DNA of 64,000 bases from Bradyrhizobium sp. CIAT3101 (GCF_029714945.1 NZ_CP121634.1:7833001-7897000); one strand, 5' to 3'. Shown: positions 26,891-35,340, numbered from the stretch's first letter. Numbers and translations are program-made. Notes: a model not told the origin generated them from the letters alone.

Positions 26891-26995
26891 ATGTCCACCT
26901 GGCTGCGCCGCGATATCGGGCTGAGCGAAGACATCGTGACATCGGCTTGGGACCGCGTGGACGAGATCAGGCGCAGGCATAGTGGGTGGTGGTAG
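26891..26995 (+). CDS. Possible 34-residue small protein
   Basis: A short ORF just after the DapA-like gene encodes MSTWLRRDIGLSEDIVTSAW and a basic tail (DEIRRRHSGWW). The LRRDIGLSE string recalls the core of DUF1127 proteins. The ribosome site is weak and distant, so this is only a possible gene. Confidence 0.3.
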   Translation: MSTWLRRDIGLSEDIVTSAWDRVDEIRRRHSGWW

Positions 26996-27164
26996 CCCCT
27001 CACCACGCGCTCTCTCCGTGAGGACGGCGAGAGCGCGTGAGAGAGCATCGCTTGGTTAACCGGGCGCGAACTTGCTTCGCACCTGCCGCATGGCGCATCC
27101 ACGCCTCGTTTACGTAATCGCGCCTATCGTTTCGCTTCCACGTCCATCAAGAGGGGGAATGACC

Positions 27165-27314
27165 ATGGGACAACGCGTTCGCCCGACTGCGGCGGAAGAC
27201 TTCGCGCCTGCCGATCTTTTGCAGGGAATCCTGGTGGTATCGTCGTTCGGTTTCTGGGCGGTGATGCTCGGCCTGATGCCGGTGCTGCTGTTTCGGGTCT
27301 GGCTTGCCGGCTGA
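27165..27314 (+). CDS. Small single-pass membrane protein A
   Basis: A 49-residue protein with a short acidic N-terminal segment (PTAAEDFAPADLLQ) and one long hydrophobic helix (GILVVSSFGFWAVMLGLMPV) ending at LAG. GAGGGGG lies about six bases before the ATG at 27165. The family is not recognised. A similar gene follows 128 bases later with the same order of acidic head then one membrane helix, so the two look like paralogs. Their upstream stretches also share TGGTTAAC and CCTATCGT. Confidence 0.6.
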   Translation: MGQRVRPTAAEDFAPADLLQGILVVSSFGFWAVMLGLMPVLLFRVWLAG

Positions 27315-27442
27315 CGAAGCCTGCTTGCATGGTTAACCCGTGGATCGCGATTGCGTTTAAATGCGAGCGGGCCCGCAAGCCGGAATCTTAAAACATCCAG
27401 CCTATCGTCGTCCCCATAAGCGAAGAAATCGCGGGGGCGATC

Positions 27443-27589
27443 TTGAACAATCAGAATGATGCGGCGTCGCATTACGACGCCGGACAGCAGGGCTTTTCCA
27501 CCGAAGACATCATCTGGGCCGTCGGCATCTGGTCGGTGATCCTGACGCTGTCGCCGGTCATCGTGTTTTACATGCTGATGGTGGCCTAA
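27443..27589 (+). CDS. Small single-pass membrane protein B (TTG start)
   Basis: A 48-residue ORF beginning at a TTG, with the acidic head QQGFSTEDIIWAV and a membrane helix (GIWSVILTLSPVIVFYMLMV). No ATG in frame gives a useful product. GGGGGCG lies upstream. It shares its plan with the preceding small membrane protein. It is too short for most gene finders. The role is unknown; small inner-membrane proteins often modulate larger complexes. Confidence 0.5.
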   Translation: MNNQNDAASHYDAGQQGFSTEDIIWAVGIWSVILTLSPVIVFYMLMVA

Positions 27590-27611
27590 CCTTCATCCTC
27601 ATTTTCTTTTT

Positions 27612-27660
27612 GAGCACGATCTTATCGGAAAACCGCTTCACACTTTTCCGGATCGTGCTC
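27612..27660. repeat. Palindromic repeat with GAGCACGATC ends
   Basis: GAGCACGATC (27612-27621) and GATCGTGCTC (27651-27660) are perfect inverted arms, with CGGAAAA/TTTTCCG inside. This resembles a repeat common in Bradyrhizobiaceae intergenic regions. Confidence 0.75.
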
Positions 27661-27673
27661 GCCCAAAAACGCA

Positions 27674-27697
27674 AAACGCGCGGACTTCCGCGCGTTT
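27674..27697 (-). terminator. Hairpin between small membrane protein B and the ParA-like gene
   Basis: AAACGCGCGG, ACTT and CCGCGCGTTT form a perfect hairpin just past the convergent ParA-like stop. It can serve either strand. Confidence 0.7.
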
Positions 27698-27722
27698 GTC
27701 GTCCGGGGAATGATTGATGAAA

Positions 27723-28400
27723 TTATGCCGCCTGCTTGTGCATTGCGCCGGACGCCGACGCCGTGCCGCGAATAGCTTTCACTGAACGCTCGATCGCCGC
27801 CCACAGCCTTGCAATTTCCTGAGCAGCACGGCTCTCGGCCTGATACTCACGCGCGCCTTCGCCGTGGCTGAGTGCCATCAACAAATCGGAACGATTGGTG
27901 ATCTGACCGCCCCACACCGGAGCGCGGAATTTGGCCAGCGCCTCGCGGGCGATGGTGACGATCGGGCTTTCGGACTCGTCGCGACGCGCCGGAGCACCAT
28001 TGAGCACGACCGCGTAGGGCTTGCGCGCCGCGCGGCACATCTGGATGGTTTCCTGCACCGCGTTGACGTCGAACACGCCGGGCCGTGCCGGGATGACTAC
28101 CATCGTCGCGTTCTTGATCGCGTCGTCGACCACGGCCGAGAGATTCGGCGGCGTGTCGATCAACACCCATTCGTAACCGTCGCGCTTGGCAGCGGAGACG
28201 ATGCCGCTGACCGAGTTCACCGCCGGCTTGATCGGCGGCTCGTTGGTGCCACGCAGCTTGTGCCACAGCGTGAGCGAGCCTTGCGGATCCGCGTCCACAA
28301 GCATCACCTGCTTGCTCGCCTTGATCTGCGCAGCGAGATGTGCGGCCAGGGTACTCTTGCCCGAGCCGCCTTTACGCGATGCAAAAACAATAACGTTCAT
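27723..28400 (-). CDS. Orphan ParA/MinD-type ATPase
   Basis: A 225-residue P-loop ATPase. The deviant Walker A motif is ASRKGGSGKSTLAAHL (residues 6-21), with the two lysines of the ParA/MinD class. The Walker A' region is VMLVDADPQGSLTLWHKLRG and Walker B is WVLIDTPPNLSAVVDDAI. The fold is like small ParA/PpfA-type proteins. No parB or centromere-like repeats are next to it, so plasmid partition is unlikely; positioning of a cellular cargo is possible. The ATG at 28400 follows GGAGG. Confidence 0.88.
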   Translation of the reverse strand: MNVIVFASRKGGSGKSTLAAHLAAQIKASKQVMLVDADPQGSLTLWHKLRGTNEPPIKPAVNSVSGIVSAAKRDGYEWVLIDTPPNLSAVVDDAIKNATMVVIPARPGVFDVNAVQETIQMCRAARKPYAVVLNGAPARRDESESPIVTIAREALAKFRAPVWGGQITNRSDLLMALSHGEGAREYQAESRAAQEIARLWAAIERSVKAIRGTASASGAMHKQAA

Positions 28401-28800
28401 ACCTCTGGCCTCCAGATTGACCCCAGGTCGCGAAAATGAATCACCGCGCTGATTCGTGAAAGAAAAATTTATCAGGAGTTGCGTCGGAGCCACGAAATAA
28501 CAAGACGTGTTGGCTTTGAGTCACACTGCCGCGAGCGACGACAGACACGAACCGTCATGAATCGCTGTTCGCACAGCCGATCGTGTGTTTTCCGGGCCTA
28601 TTCACGGGGGAAGAGCGCCGTACAACCTCGCCGCGCAAATCCTCACGCGACCTTTGCCATCGCGCGGGCTCGCAATCGCTGCAGGCATGCGCGCGGGCGG
28701 AGCGAACAAAACGAGTCCGGGGGCTGTCGTGAAGCTGATGCGCCTTGAGGCGTTTTGACGCGCGGGGGGTCGAGCGTGTCGTGAGAGGGGGCGCGAGCGC
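28401..28800. other. Intergenic stretch with no recognised feature
   Basis: About 400 bases upstream of the ParA-like gene and downstream of the Cys-containing secreted protein gene. I see no supported ORF, hairpin or repeat; it probably holds the ParA-like promoter. Confidence 0.4.
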
Positions 28801-29139
28801 CTAGCCGTCGTCGGTCTTTTTCTTCTTCTTCGGCTTGGTCTTCTTCGCCACGACGGGCTTGATGTTGGTGGGCTGACCGGCGCGGACCTCGCCCGGCTCC
28901 GGCCCCTGGCGGAAGAACGCCCGGCACTGCGGCGACAGCTGCGACTTCTTCCGGATCATGCAGGCGGTGATGGCGTCGACGTTCGGCACGAACTCGCCGC
29001 ACAGGTTCATCGCATCCGGCGTGCAGGCCTGCTGCTGCTCCTGCGTGTAGGCGAAGCCGGTGCCCGGCTGGACCAGAACGGCGAGCGCCAGCGAGAGGCC
29101 CGCGAGAGCCAAGGATGTCTTCAAGCGAAACGCCGGCAT
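28801..29139 (-). CDS. Secreted Cys-rich-repeat protein with Lys-rich tail
   Basis: A 112-residue protein with a signal peptide (LALAGLSLALAVLVQPGTGF, cleaved before or near YTQEQQQ). A core with four Cys (ACTPDAMNLCGEFV and ACMIRKKSQLSPQCRAFF) is spaced like the small cysteine-rich repeat of secreted alphaproteobacterial proteins. It ends in a strongly basic run (KKTKPKKKKKTDDG). Periplasmic location is likely; the function is unknown. The ATG at 29139 is chosen; a start four codons earlier (MGGS) is possible. Confidence 0.7.
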   Translation of the reverse strand: MPAFRLKTSLALAGLSLALAVLVQPGTGFAYTQEQQQACTPDAMNLCGEFVPNVDAITACMIRKKSQLSPQCRAFFRQGPEPGEVRAGQPTNIKPVVAKKTKPKKKKKTDDG

Positions 29140-29292
29140 CGATCCCCCCAAATGTCGAGCAAGTGTCGAGTCAGGGCGGGAGTGTGGGTGAACGGGCGTT
29201 GGTTGGCAACGAGGGCCAAACGAGGCTCAAGGCGAAAACGGCCACCTGTGCGCTCCCGGCAACAGCGAGGCAGTGCTTTCCTCTCCGCTGTC

Positions 29293-29392
29293 GTCACCCG
29301 CCTTGAGCGGGTGACCCAGTATTCCAGAGACGCCCGACGTTCCCCGAGATGCCTCGGCGTACTGGATCCCCCGCCTTCGCGGGGGATGACAG
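29293..29392. repeat. REP-like hairpin pair
   Basis: GTCACCCGC/GCGGGTGAC (29293-29315) and ATCCCCCGCC/CGGGGGAT (29366-29387) are two hairpins about 50 bases apart, with ACCCAGTATTCCAGAGA between. Together they look like a mobile intergenic repeat. The rest of 29140-29595 shows no gene. Confidence 0.65.
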
Positions 29393-29595
29393 TTGTGGGT
29401 GGGCACCCTGCCCGGCCAAACCTCGAAAACAACCCCATGCACAGTAGCCGGGGTTCTCGGCCGCCTCACGAAATCCGCGCACTTTGCGGATTTTGCGAAT
29501 TTCCTTTGACACGTCGGGCAAAACACCGGCATGATGGCAGGATCGAGAGCTGCGTGGGGTGGTGGGCCTGATCTCCCCGTGAGGGGGAGGACCGC

Positions 29596-30534
29596 ATGGC
29601 CACCGTGTTGATCGTCGCACCGGTGTTTGCGCTGATCGCGGCCGGCTATGCGTCGGTGCTGTTTCGCTTCGTCTCCGAGGGCGCGCACAAGGGCATCTCC
29701 GAATTCGCCTTCAGCATCGCGATCCCCGCGCTGTTGTTTCGCACCATCGTCGTCTCGGAATTCCCCGATGTCAGCCCGTGGCGGATGTGGGGCGCCTATT
29801 ACGGCGCGCTGGCGCTGACCTGGATCGCGGCGCTGGTGATCTCGGCGCTGCTGCGCGAACGGCGCGAGGACCACGAGGACGGCGTCGTGTTCGCGATCGG
29901 CTCGGTCTACGGCAACATCGTGATGCTCGGCATTCCCTTGGTGCTCTCGGCGCTCGGCAACGAGGGCGCCGGCCCGATGTCGCTGATCCTGTCGGTGAAC
30001 ACGCCGCTGCTCTGGCTCTGCGGCATCCTGCAGATGGAGCTCGTCAGCCAAAAGCGCACCGGCTCGCCGCTTGCGGTGATCCGCCCCGTGCTCGCCGATC
30101 TCGCGCGCAACCCGCTGATGCTGGGCATCGGCTTCGGCGTGGTCTGGCGCTTCACCGGCCTCGGCCTCAACCCCGTCGTCGACAAGACGATCGAGCTGCT
30201 CGCGCAGGCGGGATCGCCGGCAGCCCTGATCGCGCTCGGCATCACTCTCTTTCGCTTCGAGGTGAAGGGTGAGATGCTGAGCGTCGTCGTGATGAGCGCG
30301 CTCAAACTGCTGGCGATGCCGGCGATCGCGTTCGCTCTCGCAAAACTGCTGAACCTGCCGCCGATCGTGACCGGCGTCGTCGTGCTGTTCGCGGCGATGC
30401 CGACCGGCGCCAACGCCTACATCTTCGCGGTGCAGTATCAGCGGCTGGTGAACCCGGTGTCGGGCGCGGTGGCGCTGGGGACGCTGCTGGCGGCGCTGAC
30501 GTTGCCGGTGGTGGTGGTGCTGGTGGCGCGCTGA
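29596..30534 (+). CDS. AEC-family auxin-efflux-type transporter
   Basis: A 312-residue protein with ten predicted membrane helices. It starts VLIVAPVFALIAAGYASVLF and has the AEC/Mem_trans pattern ISEFAFSIAIPALLFRTIV, with the second half repeating it (LLAQAGSPAALIALGITLFR and AAMPTGANAYIFAVQY). Family members export malonate, malate or other organic anions. The substrate is not known here. GAGGGGGAGG lies upstream of the ATG at 29596. It stands alone. Confidence 0.88.
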   Translation: MATVLIVAPVFALIAAGYASVLFRFVSEGAHKGISEFAFSIAIPALLFRTIVVSEFPDVSPWRMWGAYYGALALTWIAALVISALLRERREDHEDGVVFAIGSVYGNIVMLGIPLVLSALGNEGAGPMSLILSVNTPLLWLCGILQMELVSQKRTGSPLAVIRPVLADLARNPLMLGIGFGVVWRFTGLGLNPVVDKTIELLAQAGSPAALIALGITLFRFEVKGEMLSVVVMSALKLLAMPAIAFALAKLLNLPPIVTGVVVLFAAMPTGANAYIFAVQYQRLVNPVSGAVALGTLLAALTLPVVVVLVAR

Positions 30535-30560
30535 GCCCCTGCCGTCATGCTCCCGAGAGG

Positions 30561-30794
30561 TTAGCCGCCCCAGTGCATGGCTTGGTAGATATCGGTGTAT
30601 CCGCCCGAGTATGGGGATCCACCCGAGTACGGGGCCGAGTAGGGCACATAGCCAAAGCTCTCAGCCGCACGCGGCGTGAGTTGGGGTGCGAAGGTTTGTG
30701 TGGCCGGCGCGGCATGTCGCCTATGATGTGCCGTCCCGGCACTGGCGGAGGCAGTCAGGGCGACAAGGATGCCCAAGGCCAAGATCGCACGCAT
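30561..30794 (-). CDS. Small secreted protein, Gly/Ser/Tyr-rich
   Basis: A 77-residue protein with a signal peptide (MRAILALGILVALTASASAG), then HHRRHAAPATQ, and a Tyr/Gly/Ser-rich tail (YVPYSAPYSGGSPYSGGY). The family is not recognised. The ATG at 30794 is chosen because it begins the signal peptide. It is convergent with the AEC transporter. The protein may be a small periplasmic or surface protein. Confidence 0.6.
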   Translation of the reverse strand: MRAILALGILVALTASASAGTAHHRRHAAPATQTFAPQLTPRAAESFGYVPYSAPYSGGSPYSGGYTDIYQAMHWGG

Positions 30795-31010
30795 CGCAAT
30801 GGCTCCTGTTGAGGGGAGGTATTGACGTTGACGTGGGCTTCGGCCCTTGCCGCACCAGTCCGCCACCCTTCACGATTGCTCACATCCCCGGCATCAAAGT
30901 GCCGGCAGAACTCGCATCACGACGACCTGGCGGGGTTACGGTGACGTTGCCGGCGGTGGTGCTGCTGGTGGCGGGGCGAGGTAGCGGTCGCCCGACGGTT
31001 GCCGAAACCG

Positions 31011-31685
31011 CTATTCAGCACGCTTGCCCGCGCGCCAGGCCATCTCCCAGAAGTCTGCCTCGAGCCGGGTGGCTTCCTTGAAGATCGCAATCAACTCGGC
31101 CTCGCGGGCCGGCGTGGCGTAGAGATCGGCGAGATGATCCAGGTGCGCCCGCGCTTTGGCGGCGACCTCCTGGTACGGCACGCCGGCGTACTCGGCGATC
31201 CAGACGCTGTAGGCGTTCGTCGCAGCGCCTGCATCGGGCAGCGCGGCGAGCCGCGTTGCGATCTCCGCGTACCCGATCACGCAAGGCGCAAGCGCCACCT
31301 TGAGTGCCAGCAGATCGCCGCGCATTCCCGCGTCGAGCACGTAGCGCGTATAGGCCAGCATCTCGGCCGCCGGAGGCGCCTGTTCGAGGTCGGCCGGCGA
31401 CAGCCCCCAATCGGCACAGAGTTTTACATGCAGGTTCATCTCGACATCGAGGATGGCCGACAGGCCGGCCGCGGCTTCGCGCATGTCGTCAAGTCTGGGC
31501 GACTTGTAGACCGCGAGCGCGTAGGCGCGCGCAAACTCGATGAGGAACAGGTAATCCTGGACGAGGTAGTGACGAAACGCCGCTTCGGGGAGCGAGCCGT
31601 CCGCCAATCCGTTCGTGAAGGGATGCTCGGTGTAGGCCCGCCACTCAACGGATGCTGCTGTCTTGAGACGCTCGAAGAAACTCAC
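31011..31685 (-). CDS. tenA: TenA-family thiaminase II / aminopyrimidine aminohydrolase
   Basis: A 224-residue all-helical protein. It matches TenA in length and active-site spacing: D44 (LVQDYLFLIE), C135 (LAPCVIGYAE) and a late Glu (FKEATRLEADFWEMAW). TenA hydrolyses aminopyrimidine breakdown products of thiamin so that the pyrimidine can be reused. The catalytic Cys places it in the TenA_C group. No other thiamin gene is adjacent. It marks the edge of the AT-rich stretch. Confidence 0.92.
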   Translation of the reverse strand: MSFFERLKTAASVEWRAYTEHPFTNGLADGSLPEAAFRHYLVQDYLFLIEFARAYALAVYKSPRLDDMREAAAGLSAILDVEMNLHVKLCADWGLSPADLEQAPPAAEMLAYTRYVLDAGMRGDLLALKVALAPCVIGYAEIATRLAALPDAGAATNAYSVWIAEYAGVPYQEVAAKARAHLDHLADLYATPAREAELIAIFKEATRLEADFWEMAWRAGKRAE

Positions 31686-31896
31686 GATGTTTTCCGCCTG
31701 GCTTGCTTGTCCATGAACGTGCTGGGCTCGCTACCGATATCGCAATGCGAACCGAGGAGCTACGGTAAGGGACGTGAACGCGAGAAGGAATGGGGGAAAA
31801 TGTGTATATTATCACAAGCGCAGGAAAAAAGATCTCAACGACATCGAGAGCGCCTGTGAAAGAGGCGCCCGATGAGTACTACGCGAAGTTCGATTT

Positions 31897-33123
31897 TCAA
31901 CGAAAATGACGAAGCACAAAGTAGACCCCAGCGACAAGGACGGCCGCGATGACATACTTCAGCTTGAATATCGAAATAATTTGCAACCAAGCTCGCGGAC
32001 GCTCTGGTTCAGCGGCACCTTCAACAACTTCGCCGCTATCCAAGAATGGGAACCAGTATTTTTTGCAGAAATCAGCAGACAGGAAATAGCCGTGCTCTGC
32101 ACCGTTGTGCCATCGATCGCGAACCAGCGGCCGGCGAAACCCATAAGTGCCCGCGCTGCCATAGCCAAGCGTCACACTCTCCGCGATCGCGGGCCAGATG
32201 TCTCTCGTCCCAACCTCATTTAGAATTGGCGGATGAAACCGGTTCTGGAATTCTTCGAACGGATAAGAATAGGGCACAACGCTACCGCAGAAGATTACAC
32301 GCTTGAACCGTAAGTCGAAGTTTTCTTTCATCATCTGAGAGATAATCAAAGTACCGAAGCTGTGCGCGATGACGGAGATCGGCGAATTAGGATTGTTAGC
32401 TCTGATGATTTTGATCTGCCTCCACACCGAGTCTATGGCCTTACGGCGAGCCCCGGAAAAGGGCAGCAAGAACTGCAGCAGATTTACCCGACCATAATTA
32501 GTCGCCTCTACAAGGTAATAATTGTCCTCGAGAGTTTTTCTGATCATGTTTTGCCAGAGCGCGAAGTCACGAATGCCGTGAACCAGCAACACAATTGGCG
32601 CTCCCGTCAGAAGTTCAACGGCATGAGCGTCTTTCGCTTTTATGTAACCGACGATCTTGTCTTGAATTTTGAACAAGCCGACTATCAAACGCTCGTAATC
32701 GTCAGCGATGCGCCGAAGATATTCTAATCCTGATGGGGAGATTGGATACGACATTGAGTTCACTTCGGCGATCAAACGATTGCGATCGGCTAATCCCATG
32801 ACTAGCTCCCGATAGGTCCGATGGCCATCAATGATAAAATCACCATCAAACCTTTTTAGTTCTTGAGAGATGAAGGTGGTCTCGAGCACCACCGCTTCAA
32901 GTGTAAGATGCAGAGACTCCCATCGCCTCGGTGTTGGATCGTCACAGAACATTTTGATCTGCCATGGCACAGGAGCTTGCTGATAAGCTAACCTTTCAAT
33001 CAATTGGCGAGTTAGATGTTGCAAGCTCTTCAGCTCAGCAAGATCAGCCTTAGGCAGCGCCGCAGGCAATCCTTCGATAATTTGCGCGGCAATTCCAAAT
33101 CCGCGTCCCATTTCTCCCGCCAC
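31897..33123 (-). CDS. Membrane-anchored alpha/beta hydrolase with helical N-terminus
   Basis: A protein of about 408 residues. The first ~170 residues are helical with no recognised domain. Then an alpha/beta hydrolase core starts at PIVLLVHGIRDFALWQNMI, with the nucleophile elbow ISVIAHSFGTLIISQMM (Ser) and a candidate His in WHNGAEHGYFLSADF. A C-terminal membrane helix (KYVIAAVLVAGVYFVLRHF) would hold it at the inner membrane, active domain in the cytoplasm. GGAGG six bases upstream favours the GTG at 33123. The base composition is AT-richer than the neighbours, and the first half may be a partner-binding domain. Confidence 0.75.
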   Translation of the reverse strand: MAGEMGRGFGIAAQIIEGLPAALPKADLAELKSLQHLTRQLIERLAYQQAPVPWQIKMFCDDPTPRRWESLHLTLEAVVLETTFISQELKRFDGDFIIDGHRTYRELVMGLADRNRLIAEVNSMSYPISPSGLEYLRRIADDYERLIVGLFKIQDKIVGYIKAKDAHAVELLTGAPIVLLVHGIRDFALWQNMIRKTLEDNYYLVEATNYGRVNLLQFLLPFSGARRKAIDSVWRQIKIIRANNPNSPISVIAHSFGTLIISQMMKENFDLRFKRVIFCGSVVPYSYPFEEFQNRFHPPILNEVGTRDIWPAIAESVTLGYGSAGTYGFRRPLVRDRWHNGAEHGYFLSADFCKKYWFPFLDSGEVVEGAAEPERPRAWLQIISIFKLKYVIAAVLVAGVYFVLRHFR

Positions 33124-33234
33124 CACTGACCTCCAAATGTAACTTCTATGAGCGCGATTACTTTGGGTGATATCCTATAGTCCGCACTACCGACGGTATA
33201 TCGGAATTTTGAAGCGTCAGAAGCGATGGCGCCC

Positions 33235-33332
33235 GGAATTACGGCGACAGTGCACAAATTCGTCTCGGCGCAAGCGTTGCGAATAGCCCGGTCCTAAGTG
33301 ATCGAAAGTTTAGTGCACTGTCACCGCAATCC
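33235..33332. repeat. ~97-bp element with 20-bp terminal inverted repeats, copy 1
   Basis: GGAATTACGGCGACAGTGCA at the left and its near-perfect complement ending CACCGCAATCC at the right flank a 57-base core that includes CGTTGCGAATAGC. A second copy is at 34447-34541. It looks like a non-autonomous palindromic element (MITE or REP type). Confidence 0.65.
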
Positions 33333-33445
33333 ATGTCGACCTGTGCCGATGCGTACATCTTTGCAAGCAATTACAGTGAAGGTGCTGGACTGATGTCGCC
33401 TGATATCGTGGAGTTTCGTAACACAACAGTTCGCAGGGCGAGGAA

Positions 33446-33661
33446 ATGCTTTATTTCAAGGTCGCGGCCGGATTGATGTTGATTGTTGGACCGTGGCAAA
33501 TCCACGACTGCCTAACAGCACGACGTATATCGCCACGCAGATCCGGTCCGGACATTGTGAGAGATGAGCGCCCCCGCTCGTTTTGGGCCTATATCGCGCT
33601 GTACTGCCTGCTCACAACGGCTGCGGGCGTGTTTCTCATCATTTCACTCGGAAGCAAATAA
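33446..33661 (+). CDS. Small two-helix membrane protein
   Basis: A 71-residue protein with two predicted membrane helices (LYFKVAAGLMLIVGPWQI and FWAYIALYCLLTTAAGVFLI) joined by a basic loop (ARRISPRRSGPDIVRDERPR). The family is not recognised. GCGAGGAA lies right before the ATG. It is the only forward gene in the accessory stretch. A 24-base imperfect repeat of its upstream sequence recurs at 33731. Confidence 0.5.
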   Translation: MLYFKVAAGLMLIVGPWQIHDCLTARRISPRRSGPDIVRDERPRSFWAYIALYCLLTTAAGVFLIISLGSK

Positions 33662-33765
33662 CGGGGTCGATGAGCGAGCATGAGCGCCCTCGCAATAGCT
33701 GAGGGGAATTTGCGATGACCATGCGCGAAATTGATGTCGCCTGATGTAGCGGAGCTCGGACTCTT

Positions 33766-34347
33766 TCAAAATCGAGCAGGCGGCGGCGCATTGCGCTTGG
33801 CGACCGCCCGCTTCTCTTCCTCCAGCATGGGCTTGCTAAAAAACCACACCAAGAAGCGATCCGGCTCGGGCGAGAGGATCGTTAGAGTCAAGCCATCGCC
33901 CAGATCGAATTCATCTTTGAAGTTTGTCGTCGATATCTCCGTCTTAGTGCCGCCCATACCTCCAATCTCGTACGGAACGCCCGTCATCTTCGCCGGACAG
34001 GAAATCGCAAACTTCTCGCAGATTTGATGAAAAAGGTTTTCGCGAGAGACCGGTCCATCAATCCGAACCGTAGTCGATACGGCGAGCAGCTTAGAGGACG
34101 TAATCCCGACATCGATTTGCACCGACTGGTTTGCATGCAACTGGCATAAGAAGCCTACCGCGACTGGATTGTAATCGCCGCCTTGCTTGAAGTCGCACTT
34201 GAGGCCGCTCTTGATCTGGTCGACGGTCATGCCAGGCGTCAGCCCGAGCAACTCACGACTGGGCTCGGCTATAGCCGGGGAAGAAAATAATACTGCGCCT
34301 GCTACGAGACATCTTAGACCAACATTTCGCATTGTTTGTCTCGTCAT
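33766..34347 (-). CDS. Secreted protein of unknown function
   Basis: A 193-residue protein with a signal peptide (RCLVAGAVLFSSPAIA) followed by PSRELLGLTPGMTVDQIKSG. That opening resembles the start of many small periplasmic proteins with a GMT-type turn. Cys residues are in LKCDFKQGG, FLCQLHANQ, HQICEKFAISCPAK. TGGAGGG six bases upstream fixes the ATG at 34347; the longer form adds 16 residues of no known kind. No domain is recognised. It is the only clearly exported protein in the accessory stretch. Confidence 0.65.
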   Translation of the reverse strand: MTRQTMRNVGLRCLVAGAVLFSSPAIAEPSRELLGLTPGMTVDQIKSGLKCDFKQGGDYNPVAVGFLCQLHANQSVQIDVGITSSKLLAVSTTVRIDGPVSRENLFHQICEKFAISCPAKMTGVPYEIGGMGGTKTEISTTNFKDEFDLGDGLTLTILSPEPDRFLVWFFSKPMLEEEKRAVAKRNAPPPARF

Positions 34348-34446
34348 CTTGACCCTCCAACTGCGTGTTTTGCATCCACTGACGGTCCAGTCCACGAGAG
34401 GGCTGCACCTTTAGACCTCCCGTTCCACTCCCGCTCGGTTAACCCT

Positions 34447-34541
34447 GGAGTTGCGGTGACAGTGCACATAATTAGCCCTGACCAGCGTTGCGAATAGCGC
34501 ACGGCCTACGGGATTGGGGGCTTAGTGGCTGTTGCCATAAT
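34447..34541. repeat. ~97-bp palindromic element, copy 2 (right end degenerate)
   Basis: GGAGTTGCGGTGACAGTGCA at 34447 matches the terminal repeat of the copy at 33235, and CGTTGCGAATAGC recurs at 34486-34498. The right end (GCTTAGTGGCTGTTGCC) is a worn version of the other terminus. Confidence 0.55.
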
Positions 34542-34623
34542 CAAAGCCACAACCGGCTCACGGTCAGCCTTGAGAACGGCGGCACGATAGAAGAACTCGT
34601 CGTGAGTGCGTGATCACGCAGTC

Positions 34624-35340
34624 CTAGTCGAACAGCGGCATGTCGCGCTCTGGTCGGATGATGGTCGCGCGGCGCGGCCTCACCAGTTCGCGTTCGGCGA
34701 CATTGCGCAGTGCTTCCGCGATGAGGTTGAGGCGGTCGGCGAGACGTTTTTCCGACCACAGGTTCAGTTGATCGAGCGAGAGCCTGCGCACTCGCCTGTC
34801 GAGGCCCTTACCCGGCGCGCTCAGATCGACGTACTCTAGGTCTGAGGGCTGACCGAAGAACTCAATGTCCAGCAGGTACCGCTTGTGGATGGCGGCGACC
34901 ATTCCGAGTTGGTCATCCGTCAAGGCGGCATCTTTTCGAGGCTGCAAGTAGTAAAGGCGGATCTTGCCTTCCTCCACAAAGAAGAAGGGAATGCGGTATC
35001 CGGCCTGCAGGTCGCTTCCAAACGGAAACTTCCGCGCGCTCAAGTCAAATACTTGCACGGAGCGATTGAAGGCGAGCGGTGCAGCGAGAGCAACGACGTC
35101 GATGTTGGCCTTGCGGCCAATCTTGTTGGTCTCGGCTTCGCAGGATTGGATCAGTTGGCTGATATCCCACATACCCCTGTAGGCATATTTCACTGCCCGG
35201 GTGCCGCGGCGATAATTAAAGGGGGCGCTCGGCGTTTCGTAATAGCGGATAAGCGAGGCTTCGACCGCTTTAACTGTATCGCCTTCGAGGCGCGCTAGGT
35301 CCGGCACGGCTGGCGTCGGCGGTTTGATCATGGCTTCCAT
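34624..35340 (-). CDS. Unknown protein overlapping the Panacea gene, possible toxin partner
   Basis: A 238-residue protein without a recognised domain. Conserved-looking stretches are [40 protein letters not shown] and [17 protein letters not shown]. The C-terminus is basic ([19 protein letters not shown]). Its start lies 71 bases inside the end of the Panacea-domain gene, so expression is probably coupled. In known Panacea systems the adjacent gene is a toxin neutralised by the Panacea protein; a toxin role here is an inference from position only. The ATG at 35331 is also possible. Confidence 0.6.
   Translation of the reverse strand: MEAMIKPPTPAVPDLARLEGDTVKAVEASLIRYYETPSAPFNYRRGTRAVKYAYRGMWDISQLIQSCEAETNKIGRKANIDVVALAAPLAFNRSVQVFDLSARKFPFGSDLQAGYRIPFFFVEEGKIRLYYLQPRKDAALTDDQLGMVAAIHKRYLLDIEFFGQPSDLEYVDLSAPGKGLDRRVRRLSLDQLNLWSEKRLADRLNLIAEALRNVAERELVRPRRATIIRPERDMPLFD

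Noticed and set aside
27723..28400. Plasmid partition or replication origin
   Set aside because: The ParA-like gene has no ParB, iterons or replication gene near it, and its surroundings are chromosomal.
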